A stretch of DNA of 8,334 nt from Myxococcales bacterium (GTDB taxonomy: Bacteria > Myxococcota_C > UBA6777), in contig JALTMC010000038.1 of assembly GCA_027005175.1 (NCBI GenBank), positions 1 to 8,334 of the forward strand, in the 5' to 3' direction. Every line of letters starts with the position of its first letter. Position 1 is the stretch's first letter. Of this stretch, positions 1 to 6,398 are shown in pieces. A model generated the notes under the pieces. It searched no databases. It was not told the origin of the DNA and worked only from the letters and a program-made list of their open reading frames with translations. Made by a program: the position numbers and the translations under genes.

Positions 1-799
1 GTATCAGGGAGACAGAAGTGTGGTAGCGTCTTGCGCGAGCGAACTCGCTTTGGGCTGCCTGGAAGAAAGAGCGCCTGTTACCGATCCCTGTGAGCGAGTC
101 TGTTGCGATCAGATGACGTAGCATGGCTTCCACTTCCACAAAGTTGGTGGCAACTCTCTGGGTGAGCATCAAGATAAGACCCAACGTCCAGCCGATGCTT
201 GTGAGTATGACAGACACCATCAAAATGGAGCTAAAGGTTGAGTCTGTGAAAAGTGTAGAGGAGGGTGCTCTGACCAAAAAGAGGAGACTGCGTAGGAGCA
301 AGATGGTGGAGAGGACCCCAAGTGTTATCCCTGCAAGGATGGACTGGCTACGTGCTTCTTTTTCGGTGTGAGCAAAGATGCTGTAGGCTGTTCGACCCAG
401 ATAGGTGCCAAGGAAGATGGATACGAGGATGACTCTGAATCGAAAGCTTGGAGAGATGTGGTGAAAAAAGACAAAGAGTGACATCGTACCTGCAAAGATC
501 CAGATCTCCCAAACCGAGAGTGGAGAGCGATGGCAGAAGCGATATACTCCATCCAACAGGAGCATCGTGGCGAGCATCAACAAGGCGTTGCCTCCATCAA
601 TGGAGATAACATCGGGAATTCTTTCCCGCATCACCAAGAGGATGAAGCCGAATGTGTAGAAAATGCTGCTGCTTGCCCATTGAGCCGGGCCAGGCATCTC
701 TCGATGGATATGCCACACCAGGATTTGTGCGATGGCTAGCATCACAAAGACCTGGCTCAGCACGATATAGAGGGTGCGAATGTCCAAAGGTGAGTTCAT
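1..799 (-). CDS. Membrane diguanylate cyclase (7TM + GGDEF), 3' end cut off by window edge
   Basis: The minus-strand frame from the ATG at 797-799 stays open for 266 codons to the window edge. Residues about 7-213 contain seven hydrophobic segments (roughly 9-29, 41-58, 69-86, 94-111, 118-138, 150-174, 189-213), so the N-terminal half is a polytopic inner-membrane sensor. A short link leads into the start of a GGDEF domain: DSLTGIGNRR at 234-243, followed by an Arg-rich helix ending near YHTSVSLI. In the GGDEF family this Asp and Asn belong to the conserved N-terminal signature, and the Asn contacts the guanine of GTP; the reaction condenses two GTP to c-di-GMP. The GG(D/E)EF active loop lies beyond the edge, so activity cannot be judged. 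A TAG sits in frame directly before the ATG, making this the most upstream ATG. No clear Shine-Dalgarno precedes it. The ligand of the membrane part is unknown. Confidence 0.93.
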   Translation of the reverse strand, partial: MNSPLDIRTLYIVLSQVFVMLAIAQILVWHIHREMPGPAQWASSSIFYTFGFILLVMRERIPDVISIDGGNALLMLATMLLLDGVYRFCHRSPLSVWEIWIFAGTMSLFVFFHHISPSFRFRVILVSIFLGTYLGRTAYSIFAHTEKEARSQSILAGITLGVLSTILLLRSLLFLVRAPSSTLFTDSTFSSILMVSVILTSIGWTLGLILMLTQRVATNFVEVEAMLRHLIATDSLTGIGNRRSFFQAAQSEFARARRYHTSVSLI

Positions 800-804
800 C
801 TAGG

Positions 805-832
805 GTTTTATCCGTATCTGGTTTGTCGTCAA
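805..832 (-). promoter_or_regulatory. Possible promoter of the GGDEF gene, giving a near-leaderless mRNA
   Basis: On the minus strand TTGACG (827-832, five of six consensus bases) lies 16 bp before TAAAAC (805-810, four of six). The expected start of transcription is at or within a base or two of the ATG at 799. This would fit the absence of a Shine-Dalgarno there. The -35 falls inside the hairpin at 812-846, so the dyad could be an operator. The match is only moderate and the call is tentative. Confidence 0.25.
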
Positions 833-846
833 ACCTCATGATACGG
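812..846. promoter_or_regulatory. Compound inverted repeat upstream of the GGDEF gene
   Basis: Outer arms CCGTATC (812-818) and GATACGG (840-846) enclose a perfect inner hairpin GGTTTG-TCGT-CAAACC (820-835), with one unpaired base on one side and four on the other. No T-run follows on either strand, so it is not a normal intrinsic terminator. It ends 12 bp before the ATG and overlaps the candidate promoter, which suggests an operator or a 5' RNA structure. The right arm is also the start of the direct-repeat copy at 841-872. Confidence 0.5.
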
Positions 847-946
847 GCAAGACCTCAATCAAAGCAAGAGCCGGGATACGTCCGACATCGTGATTATTCG
901 GAAGGTCCGGTATCATACGGGCAAGACCCCAATTCAAGTAAGAGCC
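841..946. repeat. Pair of 32-bp direct repeats, 74-bp period, in intergenic DNA
   Basis: The copy at 841-872 and the copy at 915-946 align without gaps and match at 28 of 32 positions; the first 14 bases, ATACGGGCAAGACC, are identical. Both copies begin at the arm of a dyad: the first at the 812-846 hairpin, the second at the near-palindrome CCGGTATCATACGGG (908-922). The 42 bp between copies shows no clear third copy. They lie between the stop of the surface-protein gene (1017) and the start of the GGDEF gene (799), so they may be duplicated regulatory sites or remnants of an extragenic repeat family. No coding function is seen in 800-1016. Confidence 0.6.
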
Positions 947-1016
947 TGCTTCAAGGTTTTGATAATGGGAAGCTTTATAAATTTAGGAGGGAGATGAGTG
1001 AAGGGGAGGGGCTGGG

Positions 1017-4000
1017 TTAGTTCTCGTCGGCTTCTTGGCGAAAGCGGCGACGCAATAAGCCACCTGCGAAGAGCAACATGAGAAGAGCAACGAATCCGTT
1101 GAAGGGACCATCAGAGCCAAACGCATGGCATTGACAGCCACCGCGCAGTGTAAAGTTTTCAGGATTGGCACCTGTTTCAACAACAGGTCCGGCCTCGGGT
1201 ACGGCCTCTGCTTTGGGCTCGGGAGCTGTCTCCGCTTTGGGCTCAGGTCCTGGTTCGGGCTTGGGCTCGGGTCCTGGAGGAGGCTTCACACAAACTCCAT
1301 CTTTGCATGCTTCGTTGGCTCCGCACTTGACGGACAAACAAGGATCATCACCACATTTGTCGTTGCTACAGACACGCTGGAACTTACAGGGTGTTGCTTT
1401 TGCTTCACAGCCATTCTTTTTGCAAGTTCCATTCTCACAACGTTCGTTGGGAGGACACTTTTTGCCAGCACAAGAATCGGGGACACACTTGCCATCTTCA
1501 CACTTCTCAGTGTCTTTGCAGGTGGGGCACTTGGGCACGCACTTACCGCTGGCGGGTTGGCAGACCTCACCATCGTTGCACGACTGTGCTGCACATGGAT
1601 TGGCGACACACTTGCCTTTGATACAGAGCTCTTTGTTGGAGCAACCATCTTTGTAACAACCCTTGGGTTGGCACTTGCCTTCTTCGCAAACACTATCACC
1701 AGGGCAGTCTGCGTCGAGAGAGCAAGTCAGGTCACCGCTGCACTGGCCCCCTTTGCAAGTCTGGCCTGTGGGGCATTTGATGGAGAAACAGGCATCATCT
1801 GTACAGCCTGTGCTGCTGCAGAGACGTCCATTCTTACAAGAAGCACCGCTGCTTCCGCATGTCTTGACACACTTACCATTCTCGCAGACTTCGTCATTAC
1901 CGCAGGACTTTCCGGCACAAGGATCGGTTCCACAAGAACCATTGGTGCATACTTCGTCTTTCCCACAGAAGACTCCTGCACAAGAACCGACGCAAGCTCC
2001 ATTTTTACAGAACTTTCCGTCTTTGCATTGCTTGCCTGCACAGGAACTGGGCAGGCATTTGCCATCGCCACAGACTTCGTCTTGCTTGCATTCGGAGTTG
2101 TTGGCACAGCCAGGAATGAGACAAGCACCTTTGACACACAATACTGCTCCAGGACAGTCACTATCCCAGGTACATTTGGGAGGCAAGCTACATTGTCCAG
2201 TGGTGGGAACACAAACTTGTTTGTCGGGACATTTGACGCCTTTGCAAGGATCTTCAACGCAAGCGTTGCGAGCGGGATCACAGACACGACCAAACTTGCA
2301 TACATTGCTTGCGCTGCAGTTGTTGGGTTCACATTTGCCAGCCACACAGGTCTCTCCTGCGTTGCATTTTTTGCCGGCGCATGGGTCTTTCCCGCATACT
2401 CCATCCACACATTTTTCCCCAGTGGCGCACTTTACTTCAGCGCACGACTTAAAGCACTTGTTTGTTCCTGGGCGACAGGTCTCGCCCTTTGGACAAGTGA
2501 CGCTGCCATTGGGTGGACAATCGTTTTTGGTGCACTTTCCATCCATGCAAACTTCGCTTGTGGTGCATTTCTTGGTGCCATAACAGCTTTGGGGCTTGCA
2601 GAGACCTGCCAGACAGATCTCTTCTCCAGGACAGTCTGTATCGATTTTGCATTTCTTTTGCAGAATACACTGGCCTGCCACACATCGCTGATTCTTGGGA
2701 TCTGGGCATGTGATTGAGCTACATGGATCGTCGATACAGTGTGCTGCACGGGGCTGACATACGCGCCCATGACGACAGCTTTGTCCTGTACAAGGTTGCT
2801 TCTTACAGGTGGGAGTTTTTGTGCTTGTGTCACAGTATTCATCGGACTTACAGGGAGCAGCAGCACATGGATCTTTTTTACAGACACCGTCCAAGCAGTA
2901 CTCTCCTGTTTGGCAAGTGACACCCTGGCAAGCTTTGATGCACTGGCCACTGTTGGGGTTGCAATACTCTCCTGTTTTGCATTGCTTGCCTGTACAGGGG
3001 TTTTTGCCGCACTTGCCTGTCTTGCAATAATCACCTTTGGTCGCACACTTGGGGGTTTGATTGGCGCAGCCGGGCTTCTCACATCTCCAGCGACCATCCG
3101 CTTGGTAACAAATGCTGGGAGATGGACAATCTGTATCGATGGTACAAGGTTGTTTGACTTTGACTTTGAACTTCTGAGTCACACAAGCATTTTGGTCGTC
3201 ACAGACTTTGATCTCAAAATCAAACTCCTTGCCGACATCACCTGTTCCCGGTGTCCAGGTCAGTTCACCCGTCTTTGGATCGATCTTGGAACCAGCAGGT
3301 CCCTTCACTTTGGTCCAGGTTTGTGTGCTCTTGGGATCAGGATCAACAACAACGGGCTTGTACTTCAATTCCTCTTTGGCATACGCAACTGTGGGAGGAG
3401 TACTTGTGATCTTGGGTGGATCATTGACGTTTTTGGTCTTGACCTTCCAAGCTTTCTTTGTGCATGCTCCAGCGGGATCACATACTTCAACCTCAAAATC
3501 AACGTCTTTTCCAGCAGAGGCGTCACCCGGTGTCCAGGTGATCTTACCTGTCTTTGGATCGATCTTGGCACCGGCTGGTTTCTTGGTCAGTTTCCAGGTT
3601 AGCTTGCCTTGGTCGCCGGGATCGGGGTCTGTCGCCTTGGGGCTGTAAGCATAAGGCTTGTCTTCGGTTGCGGTTTTGCCAGGCTCGGGTCCTGTGAATA
3701 CGGGTGGATCATTGACATTGCTTACAGTGACCTTGAACTTGACTACGGTCTTGCCACCAAAACCATCACTTACTGTCACTTCCACATTGTGAACACCCAC
3801 ATCTTTTTGCGTGGGGGTCCAGGTGATCTTGCCTGTCTTGGGATCGATCTTGGCACCGGACGGCAAACCTTTCATGGTGTAAGTGAGCTTATCACCGTCG
3901 GGATCTGTTGCGTTGATCTGTAACGAATAAGGTGACTTCTCTTTCGCCACTTGATCCCCAGGAGCCTTTATGGTGGGGGGGCGGTTCTTTAGGTTGTCTC

Positions 4001-5405
4001 GGACAATCAGGCGCACCAACAGAGTTGTTGTTTTTGGTTTGCCATCTTTGTCGACCGCCGTAAAGGTCATATTGTGGGTTTTTCCACCATCATTGGCTCC
4101 AGGCTTGCAGACTACAGTGATGATCGTGGCACCTGTCTTACCCGCCTTACAAAAGGCGGGGCCTTTGAAGGTGAAGGATTTGATTCCATTGCCATCGGGG
4201 TCGAGAGCTGTTCCTTTGAAGGTCAATGTTTTGCCTTCATCCAGCTTTTTGATGGTTCCCACAGGATCGATGGTGATGGAAGGTGGAACTTCGATACCTA
4301 CGGATACCTTCAAAGTCGCCTGACGAGTGAGCTGGGGACTTCCATTGTCCAACACAGTGAACAAGATGTCGTGAATCTTCAGATTGTCTGAAGCGATGGG
4401 AGTCCAACACCACGTCCAGGTCGAAGGTGCTGTTTGATTGGCGGGTGGATTGGCGGGAGTTGCCCCTACTTTCTTTGGGTTGACAAAGAAGGTCAGCTTC
4501 TGCCCGGCGTTCGCATCTGTTCCTTTGACTACAACACACACTTTTTGCCCCACTTTGGTTCGGGCGGAGGGGGGCGTCAGGGTGATGGAAGGCTGTTTGT
4601 TGCTGCACACTTTTGCCACATCCAGCATAAAGTCTCGGTAGGTCGTGCCGTTTTTGTTGTCTTTGATGACAACCGAGACAACCCATCTACCCGCTTTGGG
4701 CTTGGACCAGGAGATCTCACCTTTTTGGTCGATTTGCAGTCGATCGGGACTGGTCGCACTCGGGACACGAGTTGGGCTTCTCGCAAAGTCGATCAAGGAG
4801 TAGGTAATGGGATCACCATCGGGATCAGATGCATTGAGATTGGTTTGAAATGGAATCCCTTCACACCAGTTGAAAAAGGTGGGTGAATTCAACTGTGGGT
4901 CGTTGTTCACCTTTGTCCCAATGGGGATCGTGACCGCGAGGTCCCATCTACTTCCTTTGGGGCCACTTACTCCTCCGATCCAACAACAACCTGTCCACCT
5001 TAGAGTGTAGGTTCCATTGCTTGGAAGGGTACCTCTGTACTTGACGACGATGTTGTCGGCACTTCCCACACGCTTGGCACGAGTTGCGGAATATCGACTC
5101 AAAGAGCCACTTCGGGTTCCGGAGTAGGAGATCCTTGAGGGATTCCCGCTACCGCTTGTGCCTATTCGCCAGTAGGTGTCGAGTGTGGCTTCCACGGTGC
5201 GACCGATGGCGGGCACACCACCCGCACATGTACCTGTTTTGACCGTACAGGTCTTGCCTCCTGTACATGTGGCGTTGTTGGTGCATATGATGCGATAGGA
5301 CAGCGTTCCACCGCGAAAGTGAGAGGCTTCGGCCTCTCCAGCCATCCCAAGCCAACCGACCAAACAAATGGTCAAACCAAACAAATAATTCCAATATCGA
5401 AACAT
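1017..5405 (-). CDS. Very large secreted surface protein: Ig/cadherin-like domains, 28 four-Cys modules, MYXO-CTERM-like tail
   Basis: This 1462-residue protein starts with a signal peptide (basic MFRYW, hydrophobic core, AEA cleavage site about residue 27; no lipobox). The mature end SHFRGGTLSYR opens a domain to about 163 that contains a four-Cys insert (C41, C47, C53, C60). About six Ig/cadherin-like domains follow (168-265, 270-370, 375-472, 477-563, 566-658, 661-750), with DPDGD motifs. The last three carry the He_PIG-type signature G(A/S)KIDPKTG, then TWTP. Residues 754-1372 are Cys-rich, 1374-1412 a Pro/Glu linker, and 1424-1462 hold GGCQC, a hydrophobic helix (about 1434-1451) and RRRFRQ. 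In Myxococcota such tails are MYXO-CTERM sorting signals, removed by a rhombosortase- or myxosortase-like protease. The likely role is an outer-surface or released adhesive/structural protein, disulfide-bonded outside the cytoplasm. The ATG is preceded by GGAG with six-base spacing. The frame is intact; the ligand is unknown. Confidence 0.95.
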   Translation of the reverse strand: MFRYWNYLFGLTICLVGWLGMAGEAEASHFRGGTLSYRIICTNNATCTGGKTCTVKTGTCAGGVPAIGRTVEATLDTYWRIGTSGSGNPSRISYSGTRSGSLSRYSATRAKRVGSADNIVVKYRGTLPSNGTYTLRWTGCCWIGGVSGPKGSRWDLAVTIPIGTKVNNDPQLNSPTFFNWCEGIPFQTNLNASDPDGDPITYSLIDFARSPTRVPSATSPDRLQIDQKGEISWSKPKAGRWVVSVVIKDNKNGTTYRDFMLDVAKVCSNKQPSITLTPPSARTKVGQKVCVVVKGTDANAGQKLTFFVNPKKVGATPANPPANQTAPSTWTWCWTPIASDNLKIHDILFTVLDNGSPQLTRQATLKVSVGIEVPPSITIDPVGTIKKLDEGKTLTFKGTALDPDGNGIKSFTFKGPAFCKAGKTGATIITVVCKPGANDGGKTHNMTFTAVDKDGKPKTTTLLVRLIVRDNLKNRPPTIKAPGDQVAKEKSPYSLQINATDPDGDKLTYTMKGLPSGAKIDPKTGKITWTPTQKDVGVHNVEVTVSDGFGGKTVVKFKVTVSNVNDPPVFTGPEPGKTATEDKPYAYSPKATDPDPGDQGKLTWKLTKKPAGAKIDPKTGKITWTPGDASAGKDVDFEVEVCDPAGACTKKAWKVKTKNVNDPPKITSTPPTVAYAKEELKYKPVVVDPDPKSTQTWTKVKGPAGSKIDPKTGELTWTPGTGDVGKEFDFEIKVCDDQNACVTQKFKVKVKQPCTIDTDCPSPSICYQADGRWRCEKPGCANQTPKCATKGDYCKTGKCGKNPCTGKQCKTGEYCNPNSGQCIKACQGVTCQTGEYCLDGVCKKDPCAAAPCKSDEYCDTSTKTPTCKKQPCTGQSCRHGRVCQPRAAHCIDDPCSSITCPDPKNQRCVAGQCILQKKCKIDTDCPGEEICLAGLCKPQSCYGTKKCTTSEVCMDGKCTKNDCPPNGSVTCPKGETCRPGTNKCFKSCAEVKCATGEKCVDGVCGKDPCAGKKCNAGETCVAGKCEPNNCSASNVCKFGRVCDPARNACVEDPCKGVKCPDKQVCVPTTGQCSLPPKCTWDSDCPGAVLCVKGACLIPGCANNSECKQDEVCGDGKCLPSSCAGKQCKDGKFCKNGACVGSCAGVFCGKDEVCTNGSCGTDPCAGKSCGNDEVCENGKCVKTCGSSGASCKNGRLCSSTGCTDDACFSIKCPTGQTCKGGQCSGDLTCSLDADCPGDSVCEEGKCQPKGCYKDGCSNKELCIKGKCVANPCAAQSCNDGEVCQPASGKCVPKCPTCKDTEKCEDGKCVPDSCAGKKCPPNERCENGTCKKNGCEAKATPCKFQRVCSNDKCGDDPCLSVKCGANEACKDGVCVKPPPGPEPKPEPGPEPKAETAPEPKAEAVPEAGPVVETGANPENFTLRGGCQCHAFGSDGPFNGFVALLMLLFAGGLLRRRFRQEADEN
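1290..3146 (-). repeat. Nested Cys repeat: four copies of a seven-module block (28 modules, 112 Cys)
   Basis: Residues 754-1372 of the surface protein divide into four blocks: 754-918 (2652-3146), 919-1077 (2175-2651), 1078-1227 (1725-2174) and 1228-1372 (1290-1724). Each has seven modules of exactly four Cys, typically C-x4-C-x5-C-x(4-6)-C. Position in the block is recognisable: module 1 has DxDCP (C-x-x-D-x-D-C-P), module 4 has a shorter spacer before its first Cys, module 6 has (G/Q)R(V/L)C (HGRVC, FGRVC, NGRLC, FQRVC), and module 7 follows an acidic pair such as DDPC. Block length falls steadily toward the C-terminus (165, 159, 150, 145 residues). The pattern indicates block-wise duplication of a seven-module unit. 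The modules resemble bacterial EGF-/Dickkopf-like Cys-rich repeats, but no family is assigned. Confidence 0.9.
3251..3864 (-). repeat. Three near-identical 50-bp DNA blocks in the He_PIG-like domains
   Basis: Blocks at 3251-3300, 3530-3579 and 3815-3864 encode the ITWTP / DPKTG / GAKI core of three consecutive Ig-like domains. The middle block matches the left one at 42 of 50 and the right one at 44 of 50 bases, at 279- and 285-bp spacing. Similarity is higher than in the rest of the domains, which fits domain duplication with retained core codons or local gene conversion. Confidence 0.75.
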
Positions 5406-5664
5406 TCTTCACTCCATTTTGGTAATTGAGTTACAACCCAACTTTCTGCTTCTTACAACGCGATGAGCTTGTTCACCGGTTGTGTCTCAAGTGGAGCCCC
5501 ATCCCATTCGAACAACGTGGCGTTGGCTCCTGTGCTTTTCTTTTAAGACTACAGTGTATTCTCCTTTCGTAGGATACGGTTCTTTTATTACATACTTTTT
5601 CGATGTTGATAAAATTTTTTGAAATGTTTGCAGATTCTTTTACCCTTTTGCTTAGGGAATAGCC
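5406..5664. other. Intergenic region upstream of the surface-protein gene
   Basis: No gene is supported here. The part from about 5536 to 5640 is AT-rich, with A/T runs and a minus-strand TGTAAT that resembles a -10 element, but no convincing -35 lies at the right distance. A second weak candidate is TTGTAA / 17 bp / TGTAAC just before the ribosome site. The promoter of the large gene probably lies here but cannot be fixed from sequence. At the right border a short stem (AGGG/CCCT, 5653-5667) overlaps the end of the decayed gene and lacks a T-run. Confidence 0.4.
5412..5415 (-). promoter_or_regulatory. Ribosome binding site of the large surface protein
   Basis: GGAG on the minus strand lies six bases before the ATG at 5403-5405. 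This supports that start; the hydrophobic signal peptide beginning directly at this Met agrees. Confidence 0.7.
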
Positions 5665-6371
5665 CTATGGTAACGGTTGCTGCCACACAAAGACATATTT
5701 CTGCTGTTTTCCTGGTTTGAGGGTCACTTTCCCAAGTTGGGTTTCTGTCTGAAATTCCCCAACAAAGTACACGGAACTCTGGTGAGTGGCTGCGTATCAC
5801 ACTTGGGTTGGATTCTTGTGACTTGTTGTACGTGACCACGTAAAGAGCCCCTGTGTGTCGAGTCTTATCATAAAGGCTTGAAACGTGGAAGTTTGAGGTA
5901 ACTGGACCGAGCCGATCTTTGGACTTCCATTGTATTCCCCTGCCAGGATTAATGTCTTGTTGGGAGCTTGCCCTAAACTTGTGGGTGTACATGGGATGTC
6001 CCGCCCGTATTGTGCTTTACCCAAGAATAGACACCTTTGGGTGTGAGTTGGGCTACAAAGAAATCACCATGACTGGGTGCTTTGAATGAGAAGGTTCCAA
6101 AGATCTTCTCTCCCTCGATCTCTCCTGTAAGGTAGAGATTCTTTTGTGAATCGATCTGAATGCGGTAGGGCACAACGAGGCCTGAGCCTTTGGTGGAGAC
6201 AGCCCATTGAAAAGAGCCTTTTGCATCCAGACGAGCCAGCACCATATCGAACTGACCCGAGTTGAGCTTCAATGGTCCCATCTTGAGGTTCGAAATATAG
6301 TGGCCAAGCATAAAAATGGAGCCTTGAGAGTCAACAATCATGTCAGTGGACTTGGCGCAGAGGGGGTACAC
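5665..6371 (-). pseudogene. Decayed SBBP-like beta-propeller repeat gene (5'-truncated, frameshift and in-frame stop)
   Basis: Joining two minus-strand frames gives four successive repeat units of the form (I/V)DSxxxxxxxG(E/H), spacer, G, F(D/V)xxxLxxxGxxxW. Examples are MIVDSQGSIFMLGHY, IQIDSQKNLYLTGEI, LILAGEYNG and VYFVGEF; the pattern resembles SBBP (beta-propeller) repeats of secreted proteins. The first frame ends at a TAG (5973-5975) in the middle of unit 3. The sense continues one frame over as GQAPNKTLILAGEY, implying loss of one base (or gain of two) near 5974-5980. That frame meets TGA at 5797-5799, yet the repeat pattern resumes after it and ends at TAG (5665-5667). There is no signal peptide: the open frame begins only 27 bp after the S1 gene stop and enters directly at a half repeat, from a GTG. 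The gene is therefore truncated at the 5' end. One lesion could be a sequencing error; all three together argue for a pseudogene. Confidence 0.82.
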
Positions 6372-6398
6372 AAACAGGGAGGCTTCTGGAGGAGATTC

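Noticed and set aside
123-371. Plus-strand ORF in the left region
   Set aside because: It lies entirely antisense to the well-supported membrane diguanylate cyclase frame.
812-946. CRISPR-like array
   Set aside because: There are only two imperfect copies, with no constant spacer structure beyond one interval and no cas genes nearby.
652-1020. 122-codon plus-strand ORF
   Set aside because: It overlaps the start of the GGDEF gene and the repeat-rich intergenic region, has no recognisable motif, and is odd in composition (Cys, Arg and Ser scattered).
1125-2717. 530-codon ORF on the plus strand, antisense to the Cys-rich region, with a second long plus-strand frame at 1663-2583
   Set aside because: The translation is Ala/Thr-rich because TGC/TGT Cys codons read as GCA/ACA on the other strand. 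It shows no domain, whereas the minus-strand frame has a signal peptide, clear domains and a sorting tail. It is a shadow of repeated codon use.
5588-5992. 134-codon minus-strand ORF overlapping the decayed repeat gene
   Set aside because: This third frame has no repeat motif; the SBBP-like motifs run through the other two frames, so it is an out-of-frame shadow.
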